DNA of 64,000 nt from Bog-473 sp963743785 (GTDB lineage: Bacteria > Actinomycetota > Acidimicrobiia > Acidimicrobiales > RAAP-2), in the NCBI GenBank assembly GCA_963743785.1, contig CAVURD010000035.1, positions 61,073 to 125,072 on the forward strand. The letters run 5' to 3'. This document shows, one piece after another, positions 1-9,739 of the stretch. The position numbers were made by a program, and so were the translations under genes. Each line of letters begins with the position of its first letter. Position 1 is the stretch's first letter. Under the pieces are notes generated by a model. It did not search any database, was not told where the DNA came from, and saw nothing but the letters and a program-made list of their open reading frames with translations.

Positions 1-20
1 GGCTCACGCCCTGGCGGGGC

Positions 21-1224
21 CTACCCGGCCCCAAGGGCGTCCCGCGCCGATACGCCCTGCCGCACCAGGGGGAGGAGCTCCTTCCCGAAGTCGATGACGT
101 CGGCCAAGGGATCGAAGCCCTTCAGCAACAAGGTGGTGACGCCCAGGTCGTAGTAGCGCAGCATGGCCTCGGCCACCTGGTCGGGTGTGCCGACCAACGC
201 CGTCGAGTTGCCGGCCGCGCCGGTGAGGTTGGCCACCTTCATCCAGAGCCGCTCGTCGTAGACGTCCCGGTCGGACGACAGGGCGATCAATCGCTTCCGT
301 CCGACCGAGGTCGTACCACCGGTGTCGCGATCGACCGAGAACGTGGCGTTGCGGGCGCCCCCGAGGCCTTCGATAGGTGTCCTGGCGGCCGGTCATGCGC
401 TCCTTGGCCAGCGCGATGCGTTCGGCGGTCTTCTCGGCGATCCACTCGGCCTTGTCCCAGGCTTCTGCTTCGGTGTCGGCGATGATCGGCCGCAGCGAGA
501 GGCTGTAGCGGAGTGTTCGGCCGACCGCGGTCGCCGCTTCGCCGATGGTGGCCATGCGCGCCGCCACGGCCTCGCGGGGCTCACCCCAGAAGGCATAGAC
601 ATCGGCATTGGCGGCACCGACGGCAATGGCGGGAGGCGAAGCGCCGGCGAAGTACAGAGGGATGCCGCCCGGCGTGACGGGCTTGACCGAGCTGAAGGCC
701 GCTTCGTAGTGGAAGAACTCACCATCGAAGTCGAAGGGAGCGTCTTCGGTGAATGCCCGCCGCACCAGCGCCATGGTCTCGCCGGTACGGCGATAGCGGG
801 CGTCGTGCGGGACGAAGTCACCTTCGCGCCGTTGGTCCGCTTCATCCCCACCGGTGATGAAATGGATGGCGACCCGTCCGCCACCGCTCAAGTGATCGAG
901 GGTGGCCGCCGTCCGGGCCAGCAGGACGGGCTGCACGAATCCGGGCCGGTGCGCCACCAGCACGCCCAATCGGCTGGTGCTCGCCAAGACCGAGGCGGCC
1001 ACCATCCAGGCTTCCGGGGCCACCGCTCCGTAGCCGACGAGCACGCGATCAAAGTCGGCCTCGTCGTGCGCCCGCGAGATGTCGGCCAGATAGCCCGAGT
1101 CGATGACCGGGCCGTCCATCCAATCCACCACCGGGCCGTCGGTGAGCGGCCCCTTGATTTCCGAGGCATCCCTCGTGCCCACCATTCCGATCATCTCGAC
1201 TGGCACGCGACGCCAACCCTCCAC
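21..1224 (-). CDS. LLM-class flavin-dependent monooxygenase (alkanesulfonate monooxygenase-like), frameshifted
   Basis: Bacterial-luciferase-like TIM-barrel oxidoreductase, expected to use reduced FMN or F420 to oxidise a small substrate. The first ~280 residues are intact and family-like (EMIGMVGTRD near the N-terminus; GGGRVAIHFITGGDEADQ; a GETMALVRRAF stretch). The frame then changes between about 290 and 390, and the remaining C-terminal part (MIALSSDRDVYDERLWMKVA, then GTPDQVAEAMLRYYDLGVTT) runs to the stop at 21. Together they give roughly 400 residues, a normal length for SsuD-like proteins. It is transcribed away from the ATP-grasp gene, with only ~100 bp between the starts, so it may share control with that cluster. 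The substrate cannot be told from sequence. The break is probably a sequence error because both halves are well conserved. Confidence 0.85.
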
Positions 1225-1312
1225 AATTTTTGCCGGCCCGACGTGGGCGTTTCTGCTCGGCGCGCCCGCTCGAGGCGCCGGCTGTTCTCCGGGTGAAGAC
1301 CCAGTTCGACGC

Positions 1313-1328
1313 TACTATCTGACCGGTG
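1313..1328 (+). promoter_or_regulatory. Putative -10 box for a leaderless ATP-grasp transcript
   Basis: TACTAT at 1313-1318 sits 7 nt before the GTG start codon at 1326, and no Shine-Dalgarno sequence lies between. This is the arrangement expected for leaderless mRNA in actinobacteria. No convincing -35 box is visible. Inferred from spacing only. Confidence 0.4.
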
Positions 1329-2612
1329 GCCAGAGGAACCGAGGCTTCCACCTCCCAGCGCACGCTTCCGCTCGTCGCGGTGGGCTACGGGCCGCGGTGC
1401 GTGCCCGTCATGCAGTTGGCCGAAGCGGCCGCCGGCGTGTGCGATCTGCTGTGGATGATCGACGGCGCGCAGCCCGGCATGCCGGAAATGGCGGAGCTCC
1501 TGCAGCGGTTCGGACCGGTCGTCGACCTCAGCGGCCTCGGGGTGGCGCAGATGGCCACGTTGCTGTCGGCCCACGAGCCCGACGCCTTGGTGACGTACCT
1601 CGACACCGGCATGGTGGCCTACGCCGAACTGGCCGAGGCGCTGGGCTTGCCCTTCCACTCACCCGCCACGGCGGCGGCGCTGACCGACAAGTCCCGGCAA
1701 CGCCAGGTCCTGGCCGCGGCCGGACTGGACATGCCGCCCTGCCACGTCGTCCGGCCCGACCAACGAGAGGGTGACCTGGCCCACGCCGAGTCCGAAGTGG
1801 GATGGCCGGCGATCCTCAAGCCCCGGTCGGCCCAGGGCAGCCGCTACACCTTCTTGGCCCGCGACCGGGCCGAGTTGGATCGACTGCTCACCGCCCTGGG
1901 CCCCGACCGCCCCGACATGGTGTTGGAGGGCTACCTGGCCGACGTGCCGGCCCGCGCCGCCGCGAGCTACGCGGCGTACGTGTCGGTCGAGAGCGTGGTG
2001 GCCTCGGGGGTGATCAGCCACCTGGCCCTCACCGGTCGCTTCCCGCTCGCCGAGAACTTCCGCGAGACCGGGTTCTTCATCCCCGCCGCGCTCGAGGAGG
2101 GTGAGCAGGAGTCGGTGCTGGCCCTGGCCACCGCCGCCATCGAGGCTCTCGACATCAGGATCGGTTGCCTGCACACGGAGATCAAATTCACACCGGGCGG
2201 TCCCCGCATCATCGAGGTCAACGGTCGCGTCGGCGGAGGGGTGCCCGAGATGCTCGAGCGTGCCGCCGGGATTCCGCTCCTCGAATACACGTTACGGATC
2301 GGACTGGGTGAAGAGATCCGGGTGAGCGGGCCTGTCGCCACCGAGCGCATCGGGTACCGCTTCTTCCTGCAACCGCCCGCCGTCTCGGCCACGGTCGCGG
2401 CGATCGACGGCATCGACAAGGTCAGCGACTTTCCCGGTGTGGACACCATCAGCGTGCATCAAGGGCCCGGGGCCGACCTGGACTGGCGAGACGGGACGCG
2501 CAATCACATCATGGCCGTGGTCGGATCGGCGGCGGACTATGCCGAACTGGCGGCAGTCAACCGGCTCCTGCTGCAGGAGGTCACCGTCACCTACGCCGAT
2601 GTGAAGAGCTAA
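1326..2612 (+). CDS. ATP-grasp domain ligase (carboxylate-amine/thiol ligase family)
   Basis: A 428-residue ATP-grasp enzyme expected to activate a carboxylate as acyl-phosphate and join it to an amine or similar nucleophile. Residues ~15-115 form the pre-ATP-grasp fold (LPLVAVGYGPRCVPVMQLAE) and ~120-320 the ATP-grasp fold. The ATP-binding lysine is K165 in AILKPRSAQGS. The metal-binding acidic end is HTEIKFTPGGPRIIEVNGR at ~283-301. The remaining ~120 residues are a C-terminal extension. The GTG start lies just below a -10 box. The next gene is a MetA-like acyltransferase 93 bp downstream, followed by a MetY-like enzyme, so the ligase probably acts on an amino-acid-derived substrate. Such ligases occur in dipeptide and D-cycloserine-type pathways. 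The actual substrate is unknown. Confidence 0.85.
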   Translation: MARGTEASTSQRTLPLVAVGYGPRCVPVMQLAEAAAGVCDLLWMIDGAQPGMPEMAELLQRFGPVVDLSGLGVAQMATLLSAHEPDALVTYLDTGMVAYAELAEALGLPFHSPATAAALTDKSRQRQVLAAAGLDMPPCHVVRPDQREGDLAHAESEVGWPAILKPRSAQGSRYTFLARDRAELDRLLTALGPDRPDMVLEGYLADVPARAAASYAAYVSVESVVASGVISHLALTGRFPLAENFRETGFFIPAALEEGEQESVLALATAAIEALDIRIGCLHTEIKFTPGGPRIIEVNGRVGGGVPEMLERAAGIPLLEYTLRIGLGEEIRVSGPVATERIGYRFFLQPPAVSATVAAIDGIDKVSDFPGVDTISVHQGPGADLDWRDGTRNHIMAVVGSAADYAELAAVNRLLLQEVTVTYADVKS

Positions 2613-2625
2613 CGATGCTGCGGTT

Positions 2626-2666
2626 GGTTCGGCCTGCGGGGGCCGAGCCGGGAGGCTGGGCTCGGC
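2626..2666 (+). promoter_or_regulatory. Two mutually exclusive stem-loops before the MetA-like gene
   Basis: In the 93 bp between the ATP-grasp stop and the MetA-like start, 2641-2649 (GGCCGAGCC) can pair with 2626-2634 (GGTTCGGCC, one G-U) or with 2659-2666 (GGCTCGGC). The two hairpins share one arm, so they cannot form together. That is the architecture of an attenuator or riboregulator. No terminator U-run follows and no known riboswitch class is recognised. In GC-rich DNA such pairing can arise by chance. Confidence 0.3.
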
Positions 2667-2705
2667 GCGGGAGAAGGAGTCGGGCAGAGACGTGGGCGGA
2701 GAAGC

Positions 2706-3627
2706 GTGGGAGGAGGCGAGCGATGGACCTGTGCGCTGGTCAACAACATGCCCGACACCGCCTTCGTCGATACCGAGGAGCAATTCCTGGGCCTGCTCGA
2801 CGGTGCCTCTGGCGATCAGACGATCGCCGTGCGCCTCCATACCTTGGAGAAGGTGCCGCGGGGTGAGCAGGCGGCGGCCCGCATCGCCGCCCGATACCTC
2901 CCGTTGGCGCAGCTCCGGGGCGACCCGCCCGATGTGCTCGTCGTCACGGGGTCGAACCCCCTGGAGACTCGCATCGAGGACGAGCCGTACTGGGCCGATC
3001 TGGTCGATCTCCTTACCTGGGGGCGGGATCACCTGTCCACCATGCTGCTGTCGTGCCTCTCGGCTCACGCCGCACTGGTCGCCTTCGACGGACTGGAGCG
3101 CCGCCGGCTCAAGGCCAAGTGCACCGGTGTCTTCAGCCAGGCGGCCGAGACCGCACACCCTCTCGTCGCCGGCCTCGTCCCAGCCGATCGTCCTCCCCCA
3201 CTCCCGTCTCAACACGGTCGAGGCGGACGACCTGCGGGGGGCGGGCTATGAGGTGGCACTGCACTCCGACGTCGTGGGCTGGAGCGTGGCCACCAAGACG
3301 GTTGATCGCTGCCGGGTGGTGGTGATGCAGGGTCACCCCGAGTACGGGCGGGCCAGCCTCCTGCGCGAATACCAGCGGGACGCTCGTCGCTACGTGCGGC
3401 ACGAGCGCGACGAGCTGCCCCGCCTGCCCATTGACTGCGTGGGTCCCGAAGACCAGGCACGTCTGGCGGACCTCCACCAACGGGTGACCGGCGGTGAACG
3501 AGACCCGGCGCTCGTCGAGGCCTTCGGGTTCGACCAAGCTGGGGCCCGGGCCCCCTGGCCGTGGCGAAGCATGGCCGTCGGCCTGTACAAGAACTGGTTG
3601 GCTGGAATCCCGAAGAGGAGCGACTAA
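2706..3627 (+). CDS. Homoserine O-acyltransferase-like protein (MetA/HTS family), frameshifted
   Basis: Class-I-glutamine-amidotransferase-fold acyltransferase of the MetA family, which normally acylates homoserine with succinyl- or acetyl-CoA. Visible landmarks are LVNNMPDTAF near the start (the MetA NLMP segment), the nucleophile region LLSCLSAHAAL, and QGHPEYGR with the catalytic His and Glu of the family. The frame changes near 3180: the first part ends at VAGLVPA and the second resumes at PIVLPHSRLN. The family's first ~30 residues are absent, so the protein is short at the N-terminus. The start is GTG at 2706. It ends 4 bp before the MetY-like gene, so the two are surely co-transcribed. 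Expected role: make an O-acylated amino acid for that enzyme. Homoserine is the family substrate, but serine or another hydroxy-amino acid is possible. Confidence 0.8.
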
Positions 3628-3631
3628 CCGC

Positions 3632-4924
3632 ATGCACGACGAGACCATTGCCATCCACGGGGGATATGCGGCGGACAGCACGCGGGCGGTCGCCGTACCC
3701 ATCTACCAGACCATCGCCCATGACTTCATCGACGCCGAGCACGCCGGGGCGGTCCTCGACCTCGAGGTGCCGGGCTTCCACTACAACCGGATCAACAATC
3801 CCACCAACGATGTCCTGGAGCGTCGGATCGCCGCCCTCGAAGGCGGGACCGCCGCCCTGGTCCTGGCCTCCGGCATGGCGGCGGTCAGCTACGCCATCTT
3901 GACGGTGGCCCAGGCCGGCTCCAATTTCGTCGTGGCCCCCCAGCTCTACGGAGCCACTTTCACCTACTTCGCCCACGTCCTGCCGACGCTCGGCATCGAG
4001 GCGCGCTTCGCCGCCGATGACACGGCCGGATCGATCGCCGCCCAGATGGACGAGCACACCTGCGCCGTATTCTGCGAGTCGATCGGCAACCCGGCCGGGA
4101 ATGTCGTCGACCTCCGCGCCGTGGCTGACGTGGCGCACCGCGGCAGCGTGCCACTCATTGTTGACAACACGGTGGCCACTCCGCTCATGCTCAAGCCGAT
4201 CGCGCACGGGGCCGACGTGGTGGTGCACTCGTTGACCAAGTTCGTCGGCGGTCACGGCACCACCCTTGGTGGCGCCATCGTCGACGGCGGTTGCTTCCCG
4301 TGGAGCGATCACGCCCAGCGCTTCCCCATGTTCACCCGACCCGAACCGGCCTTTCACGACGTCGTCTTCGCCCGGGACTTCCCCGACCGTCCTTTCGTGG
4401 TCCGGGCCCGCTCCACCCAGCTACGCAACACGGGCGCCACCCTCTCCCCCTTCAACGCCTTCCTGCTCCTCCAGGGGCTCGAGACCATGGCCGTGCGACT
4501 CGAACGACACGAGGCCAACACCAGAATCGTGGCGGCGTATCTGGCGGCCGACCGCCGGGTGGAGTGGGTGAGTTTCGCCGGATTTCCCGACCACCCGCAC
4601 CACGACCTGGTACAGCGGTATCTGGGCGGCCGGGTCCCGCCCATCATCACCTTCGGTGCGGTGGGGGGTTACGCAGCCGGGCTGGCCTTCTTCGACTCGC
4701 TGCACCTCTTCAAGCGGCTGCTCAACCTGGGAGACGCCAAGTCACTGGCCATCCACCCGGCCAGCACGACGCACCGCCAACTGAACGAGGCCGAGCTGCT
4801 GGCCGCCGACGTGCGCCCCGAAACGATCAGATTGTCCATCGGGCTCGAGCACGTGGACGATCTCATCGAGGACATCGACCAGGCGCTCGACCAGGCGGTG
4901 GGCCGCGCCGGGGGCGCCGGCTGA
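3632..4924 (+). CDS. O-acylhomoserine sulfhydrylase-like PLP enzyme (Cys/Met metabolism family)
   Basis: A 430-residue fold-type-I PLP enzyme of the Cys/Met family, close to O-acetylhomoserine (thiol)-lyase MetY. It replaces the O-acyl group of an activated amino acid with sulfide or another nucleophile. The start at 3632 follows GAGGAG and is right for the family (HDETIAIHGGYAADSTRAVA). The PLP-binding lysine is K203 in HSLTKFVGGHGTT; YNRINNPTNDVLE and SGMAAV are other family segments. Only 4 bp separate it from the MetA-like gene, so it probably uses that enzyme's product. Methionine synthesis is the simplest reading. The neighbouring ATP-grasp, FAD, amidohydrolase and ligase genes favour a specialised product instead. 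Confidence 0.9.
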   Translation: MHDETIAIHGGYAADSTRAVAVPIYQTIAHDFIDAEHAGAVLDLEVPGFHYNRINNPTNDVLERRIAALEGGTAALVLASGMAAVSYAILTVAQAGSNFVVAPQLYGATFTYFAHVLPTLGIEARFAADDTAGSIAAQMDEHTCAVFCESIGNPAGNVVDLRAVADVAHRGSVPLIVDNTVATPLMLKPIAHGADVVVHSLTKFVGGHGTTLGGAIVDGGCFPWSDHAQRFPMFTRPEPAFHDVVFARDFPDRPFVVRARSTQLRNTGATLSPFNAFLLLQGLETMAVRLERHEANTRIVAAYLAADRRVEWVSFAGFPDHPHHDLVQRYLGGRVPPIITFGAVGGYAAGLAFFDSLHLFKRLLNLGDAKSLAIHPASTTHRQLNEAELLAADVRPETIRLSIGLEHVDDLIEDIDQALDQAVGRAGGAG

Positions 4925-4992
4925 GCGGACCGCGTCGGCTGAGCGGACCGCGTTGACTGATCGGACCTGAGGGTCCAGCGGGCCGTGGTGTC

Positions 4993-6876
4993 TCAGCCGA
5001 CCACGCTTTCCACGCACGCCTGGGCGTCGAGCACCGCCCGCATGCGGCTGCGCGGTGACGGCAGGTAGTGCGTGAAATAGCGCACGCCCTCGGTCAGCAC
5101 GCCGAGCAGCGAGAGGTGCGGCTGCAGTCTGCCTTCGGCGTCGTAGGGATGGAAGTCCTCGCTGATGGCCACGCTGCCCACGGCCGTGTCGCCGTAGCTC
5201 AGCTGGACCAGGCGACCCTTGGCGTAAAGGCGCCTCAACAAGGGTGAGTCGGACCGCGACAGCGACGGGAGATCGAGATGACCCCGCACCACCCCGCTCG
5301 TGGTGGCCGCCGACATCCGGTCGAGCTGGGTGGAACGAAGCGCCACGCGGCCGTCCGACGTGGCGCTGACCTCGGGATTGGGCCCGAGGGGAAGGTGGAC
5401 CACGCCGGCATCGATCAGGGCCAGCAGTTGCTGCGAGCGGAAGGGTGGTGGTCCGGCCTCCAACCGGTTGATCCGGCCGCGGATATTCGACTGGAAGTCG
5501 ATGTACGACTCGAGTGACAGCCCGCCGAACTCAATGACCGAGCGCAACTGGTCGCGCAATATGCGCAAAACCTCCTGTGCCGCCTTGACTGGGCTGCCGC
5601 CCACCATCAGCGCCTCGTCCAAGTCAGCTTCCACCATGTCGTACACCTGTGACTGGTAGTCCCGACCGGACGTGTAGTGGCGATCGGCCCCCGCGAAGAC
5701 GTCGTGGGCCGGGTCGAAGTGGCCGTACTGGGTCTCGAGCTTGGCCACCACCCCTTCGTAGTGACCATCCACCCAGCCATCGCGCAGCCGGGCCCGCTCC
5801 GCCGCCGACCGCTCGACGCCGCCGGCCAGGAACGCCGCATGAGTGAGATAGCGGGCCTGCATCTCGGCGTAGAGCAGCGGCAACAGATCGCGACGGAAGT
5901 CCACCTGGCGCCGGACCACCGAGCCGGCCACCGTGGTCAATCGGTCGAATTCCTCCGGGGTGCACACGACCGGTTGGTAGTCCCCCGTCGGATCCACGCC
6001 GTGCGCCGACTTGGCGCAGTAGGGCACTCCGGAACGGGAGTACAGGTAGATGATGGGCTCCCGCCCGCTGCGCTCGTAGCGCTGGCGGTCCCCCATGTCG
6101 GTGAACGACCCATCCCGCCCGATGGTCAACGCCGTCATCAGATCGAAGCCGACCAACCCCATGCCGGCGATGGCCACCGGCGCGCCCGGGGGGAGGGACT
6201 GGTCGAAGAATCCGACGGGATAGGGCCGCAGGAAGCGCACCCCGTCGGGCTCGCCGGGAGCCTCGACGTTGTAGGTGTGGCCCGACGTGAGCACCACGTG
6301 GTCCACGACGAGGGTGTCGCCGTTATCGAGCAGAACGGATTCGCGACCACCGAGCAGGGGTGCGATGTCGAGGGCGGCGGCGACGTGACGCACAATTTCC
6401 AGGTTGGGCGGCGCATCGGCCACCAGGGCGTCGTAGCACCACACCAGGTACTCGCCCATGAGCCGGCGCGGGAGGTAGTCGGTGGAGGCGATCGGTGCGC
6501 CCCCCGCACCGACCCGGCATTCGTGGCCGACCCAGCGGTAGCCCTGGGCGACGGCCCACTCGTGCAGCCCGACGGCAGAGGGCGGCGGACGACCGCGGTC
6601 GGGGGCGGCGTGAAGGGAAAGCTGCCCGCAGGCGTTGTTGAGCACCAGATAGTCGGGCTGTCCCGTGGCATAGACGCCGCCCCCGAGCTGGCCCGGTTCG
6701 ATCACGTGCACCTTGATCGGCGTCGCGTTGTGACGAGCCCGGCTGACCGTCCGTTCGAGAACGCAGAGGCCCCACGAGCCGAGACCGACGATGGCGAACT
6801 CGATCACGGCCTTGGGCTCAGGCTGCCGAAGAGCCTCCGACACGCGGTGGCCGGACGAGAGCGGTGGCGTGGACAC
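4993..6876 (-). CDS. FAD/NAD(P)-binding oxidoreductase-like protein
   Basis: A 627-residue protein of the FAD-NAD(P)-binding family. The dinucleotide-binding motif lies at the N-terminus (FAIVGLGSWGLCVLERTVS, ~27-45) and is followed by the IEPGQLGGGVYATGQPDYLV segment typical of the family. A second Rossmann-like stretch (PVAIAGMGLVGFDLMTALTI) lies near residue 235. Members often sit in secondary-metabolism or amino-acid modification clusters and probably oxidise a small substrate, but few have a known reaction. The gene converges on the MetY-like gene and diverges from the aldo/keto reductase, so it shares the cluster but not the transcript. No frameshift. Confidence 0.75.
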   Translation of the reverse strand: MSTPPLSSGHRVSEALRQPEPKAVIEFAIVGLGSWGLCVLERTVSRARHNATPIKVHVIEPGQLGGGVYATGQPDYLVLNNACGQLSLHAAPDRGRPPPSAVGLHEWAVAQGYRWVGHECRVGAGGAPIASTDYLPRRLMGEYLVWCYDALVADAPPNLEIVRHVAAALDIAPLLGGRESVLLDNGDTLVVDHVVLTSGHTYNVEAPGEPDGVRFLRPYPVGFFDQSLPPGAPVAIAGMGLVGFDLMTALTIGRDGSFTDMGDRQRYERSGREPIIYLYSRSGVPYCAKSAHGVDPTGDYQPVVCTPEEFDRLTTVAGSVVRRQVDFRRDLLPLLYAEMQARYLTHAAFLAGGVERSAAERARLRDGWVDGHYEGVVAKLETQYGHFDPAHDVFAGADRHYTSGRDYQSQVYDMVEADLDEALMVGGSPVKAAQEVLRILRDQLRSVIEFGGLSLESYIDFQSNIRGRINRLEAGPPPFRSQQLLALIDAGVVHLPLGPNPEVSATSDGRVALRSTQLDRMSAATTSGVVRGHLDLPSLSRSDSPLLRRLYAKGRLVQLSYGDTAVGSVAISEDFHPYDAEGRLQPHLSLLGVLTEGVRYFTHYLPSPRSRMRAVLDAQACVESVVG

Positions 6877-7081
6877 TGCAACCTCATGCGTACGTCCGCC
6901 CCTTCTTCGCCCATGCCGAGCAACAAGGCTAGGCCCTGTGCCCGAGCGCGGACAATCCGTTCCGGATGCCGTCTCTTTGCGTCGGCCCAGCTAGAGCGCT
7001 CGATAAGCTCGAGCAGCAACTTTGGTCCGAGCCTTCAGAGTTTCGCACCAGCCGCACCAGCCAGACGGAGGAAGAAGGACG

Positions 7082-7957
7082 ATGGTCGAAGAATCCGGCA
7101 CCTTGCAGTTAGGCGTGCTCAACGTGCACCGCCTCGGCTTCGGGGCGATGCAACTTCCAGGTCCCGGCGTCTGGGGCCCACCGCGTGACCATGATGGCGC
7201 CATTGCCGTCCTGCGTCGCGCCGTCGAGTTGGGCGTCGACCTGATCGACACGGCCGATTCCTACGGCCCGAATGTGTCCGAGGAGCTCATCCGTGAGGCG
7301 CTCCACCCGTACCCGGGCAACCTGAAGATCGCCACCAAGGCCGGACTCACCCGTTCGGGTCCCGGTGCGTGGGCCCCGTGCGGGCGCCCGGACTACTTGC
7401 GCCGGCAGTGCGAAGGCAGCCTGCTCCGCCTCGGGGTCGAACGCATCGACCTGTTCCAACTCCACCGGGTCGACCCCGACGTGCCGGCCGAAGAGCAGTA
7501 CGGACTCCTCAAATCGCTGCGCGACGAGGGAAAGGTGTCCGAGGTCGGATTGTCCGAGGTCAGCGTCTCCCAGATCGAGGCGGCGTCGGCCATCGTGCCC
7601 ATCGTCAGCGTGCAGAACCAGTACAACATCGCCCAGCGCAGCGCGGACGATGTCCTCAACTACTGCACCGGGCATCAGATCGGGTTCATCCCCTGGTTCC
7701 CGCTGGCCAGCGGGAAGCTGTCGCAACCGGGTGGGCCGCTGGACCAGGTGGCGCAACAGACCGGCGCCACCACATCACAGGTGTGTCTGGCCTGGCTGCT
7801 GCGCCGCTCACCGGTGATGCTGCCCATCCCCGGGACGTCGTCGCTCGAGCACCTGGAGGAGAATTGTGCGGCGGCCGCCATCGCGCTCTCCGACGCGCAA
7901 TTCCAGGAACTCACCGACGACCGCACGCCGCTGCGCCGCTGGGCCCGGGCTGGCTGA
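7082..7957 (+). CDS. Aldo/keto reductase
   Basis: A 291-residue NADPH-dependent aldo/keto reductase, a TIM-barrel enzyme that reduces an aldehyde or ketone to an alcohol. Family marks: RLGFGAMQL at the start, DLIDTADSYGPNVSEELI carrying the catalytic Asp and Tyr, IATKAGL with the catalytic Lys, and FQLHRVDP with the His position. The C-terminal cofactor segment is IPGTSSLEHLEENCAAA. The ATG at 7082 follows GGAGGAAGAAGG. It heads a likely operon with the amidohydrolase (19 bp downstream) and the AMP-forming ligase. The substrate is unknown. Confidence 0.9.
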   Translation: MVEESGTLQLGVLNVHRLGFGAMQLPGPGVWGPPRDHDGAIAVLRRAVELGVDLIDTADSYGPNVSEELIREALHPYPGNLKIATKAGLTRSGPGAWAPCGRPDYLRRQCEGSLLRLGVERIDLFQLHRVDPDVPAEEQYGLLKSLRDEGKVSEVGLSEVSVSQIEAASAIVPIVSVQNQYNIAQRSADDVLNYCTGHQIGFIPWFPLASGKLSQPGGPLDQVAQQTGATTSQVCLAWLLRRSPVMLPIPGTSSLEHLEENCAAAAIALSDAQFQELTDDRTPLRRWARAG

Positions 7958-7976
7958 ACGTGCGCGGTGGGAACTG

Positions 7977-9729
7977 ATGCCGGCGGATCTGGTCATCCGC
8001 AACGGCACCCTGGCCGACGGCACCGGGGGCCCGATGCGACGGGCCGACGTGGCCGTGGAGGGAAATCGCATCACCCAGGTGGGCGGCGACGTCGGTCCTG
8101 GGCGGCGCGAGCTCGATGCAAGCGGCCTGCTGGTGACGCCGGGATTCGTCGATCCCCACACGCACTACGACGGCCAGGCCACCTGGGATCCGCTGTTGGC
8201 ACCCTCGGCGCACCACGGGGTGACGACCGTCGCTATGGGCAACTGCGGCGTGGGCTTCGCACCGGTGGCCCCGGGACGGCATGACTGGCTGATCGCCATG
8301 ATGGAGGGGGTCGAAGACATACCCGGAACCGCCCTCCATGAGGGGCTGCAATGGGACTGGGGGACCTTTCCCGAGTACCTCGATGCGCTGGAACGTCAAC
8401 CGCGGGCCCTCGACGTCGGCGCCCATGTCCCTCACGCCGCACTGCGCGCCTTCGTCATGGGCGAGCGGGGTGCCGATCCGTCGCAGCACCCCGAGCAGGG
8501 CGAGTTGGATGCGATGGCCGAACTCCTCCACCAGGGCCTCGAGGCCGGAGGCATCGGGGTCTCGACGTCACGAACCGAACGCCATCGGACCAGCGAGGGT
8601 GAGCACCTGGGCACCCTGAGGGCCCGAGAGCCGGAATTGCTGGCCCTGGCCTCGGTGCTGCGCGCCCGGGGCAGCGGCGTCTTCCAGGTGCTCTCCGACT
8701 GCTACAGGACGACGGACGATGCCTTCGCCCAAACCGAGTTCGACCTCCTCGGCGAGTTCGCCCGGTCCAGCCGACGTCCGGTCAGCTATACCGTCCAGCA
8801 GGATGGGGAGGCGCCCGAACGCTGGCGGGACCTCATGGCGCTGGCGGAGAAGCTCGTGGCTGAAGGGCTCGATGTCAAGGCCCAGGTGGCGCCCCGTCCG
8901 ATCGGCGTCCTGCTTGGGCTGGAAGCGTCCGTCAACGTGTTCACCCCCACTCGGGCGTATCAGGGGATTGCCGGACTCCCGCTCGACGAGAAGATGGCCG
9001 CCCTAGCGCGATCCGGCCCTGCGCCAGCGCATCCTCGAGGGCCACGCCCATGTCACGTCGGGGGCCGATGCCTTCGCCGGCTACGCCTTCTTCGCCCGCT
9101 TCGATGAGATGTACGTCCTCGACGACCCGGTGGACTATGACCTGGATGCCAGCCGTTCCCTCGGGGCGTTGGCCCGCCGGGCCGGCGTCGACCCGCGCCA
9201 ATACGCCTTTGATGTCCAGCTGCAGCGAGACGGCCACCAGCTGATCTACACCCCGATGTTCAACTTCGCCCACGCCAACTTCGATGCCATCCGCGAGATG
9301 ATCACCTCACCGGTCGCCATGTTCGGCCTCTCTGATGCCGGGGCACATTGCGGGCAGATCTGCGACGGGAGCATGACCACCAGCTTCCTCTCCATCTGGG
9401 GCCGTGATCGCCGGGACCGGGACGGTCTGCCCGTCGAGGCCGTGGTGCACCAGATCACCCAGCGTACGGCGGCCCATTTCGGCTGGCTCGACCGCGGCGT
9501 GGTGGCCCCCGGCTATCTGGCCGATCTCAACGTCATCGACCTCGACGAGCTCGGGTGCACTCCGCCCAGAATCACGTCCGACCTGCCGGCGGGCGGCCGC
9601 CGCCTCCTGCAGGGCGCCCGGGGCTACCGCTGGACGCTGAAGCGGGGGACGGTGACCTTCGAGGACGGCGCTCATACCGGCGAACTGCCCGGGGCCCTCG
9701 TCCGGGGCGCGCAACCCTCACCGCCGTGA
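7977..9729 (+). CDS. D-aminoacylase / N-acyl-D-amino-acid deacylase-like amidohydrolase, frameshifted
   Basis: Metal-dependent amidohydrolase of the N-acyl-D-amino-acid deacylase family, which hydrolyses an amide or cyclic amide. It begins with the composite beta domain (DLVIRNGTLADGTGG). The metal-binding motif is VDPHTHYDGQATWDP, followed by TTVAMGNCGVGFAP. Later come GLSDAGAHCGQICDGS and the terminal GVVAPGYLADLNVID. One extra base near 9003-9012 breaks the frame. After it the reading resumes with DPALRQRILEGHAHVTSGAD and runs to the stop at 9729, giving ~580 residues in total. It lies between the aldo/keto reductase and the AMP-forming ligase on one transcript. It could remove a protecting acyl group at the end of a pathway; that is inference. 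Confidence 0.85.
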
Positions 9730-9739
9730 GGACCTGAGG

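Noticed and set aside
5677..7188. A 503-codon plus-strand open frame
   Set aside because: Antisense to the FAD/NAD(P)-binding gene; no recognisable motif of its own.
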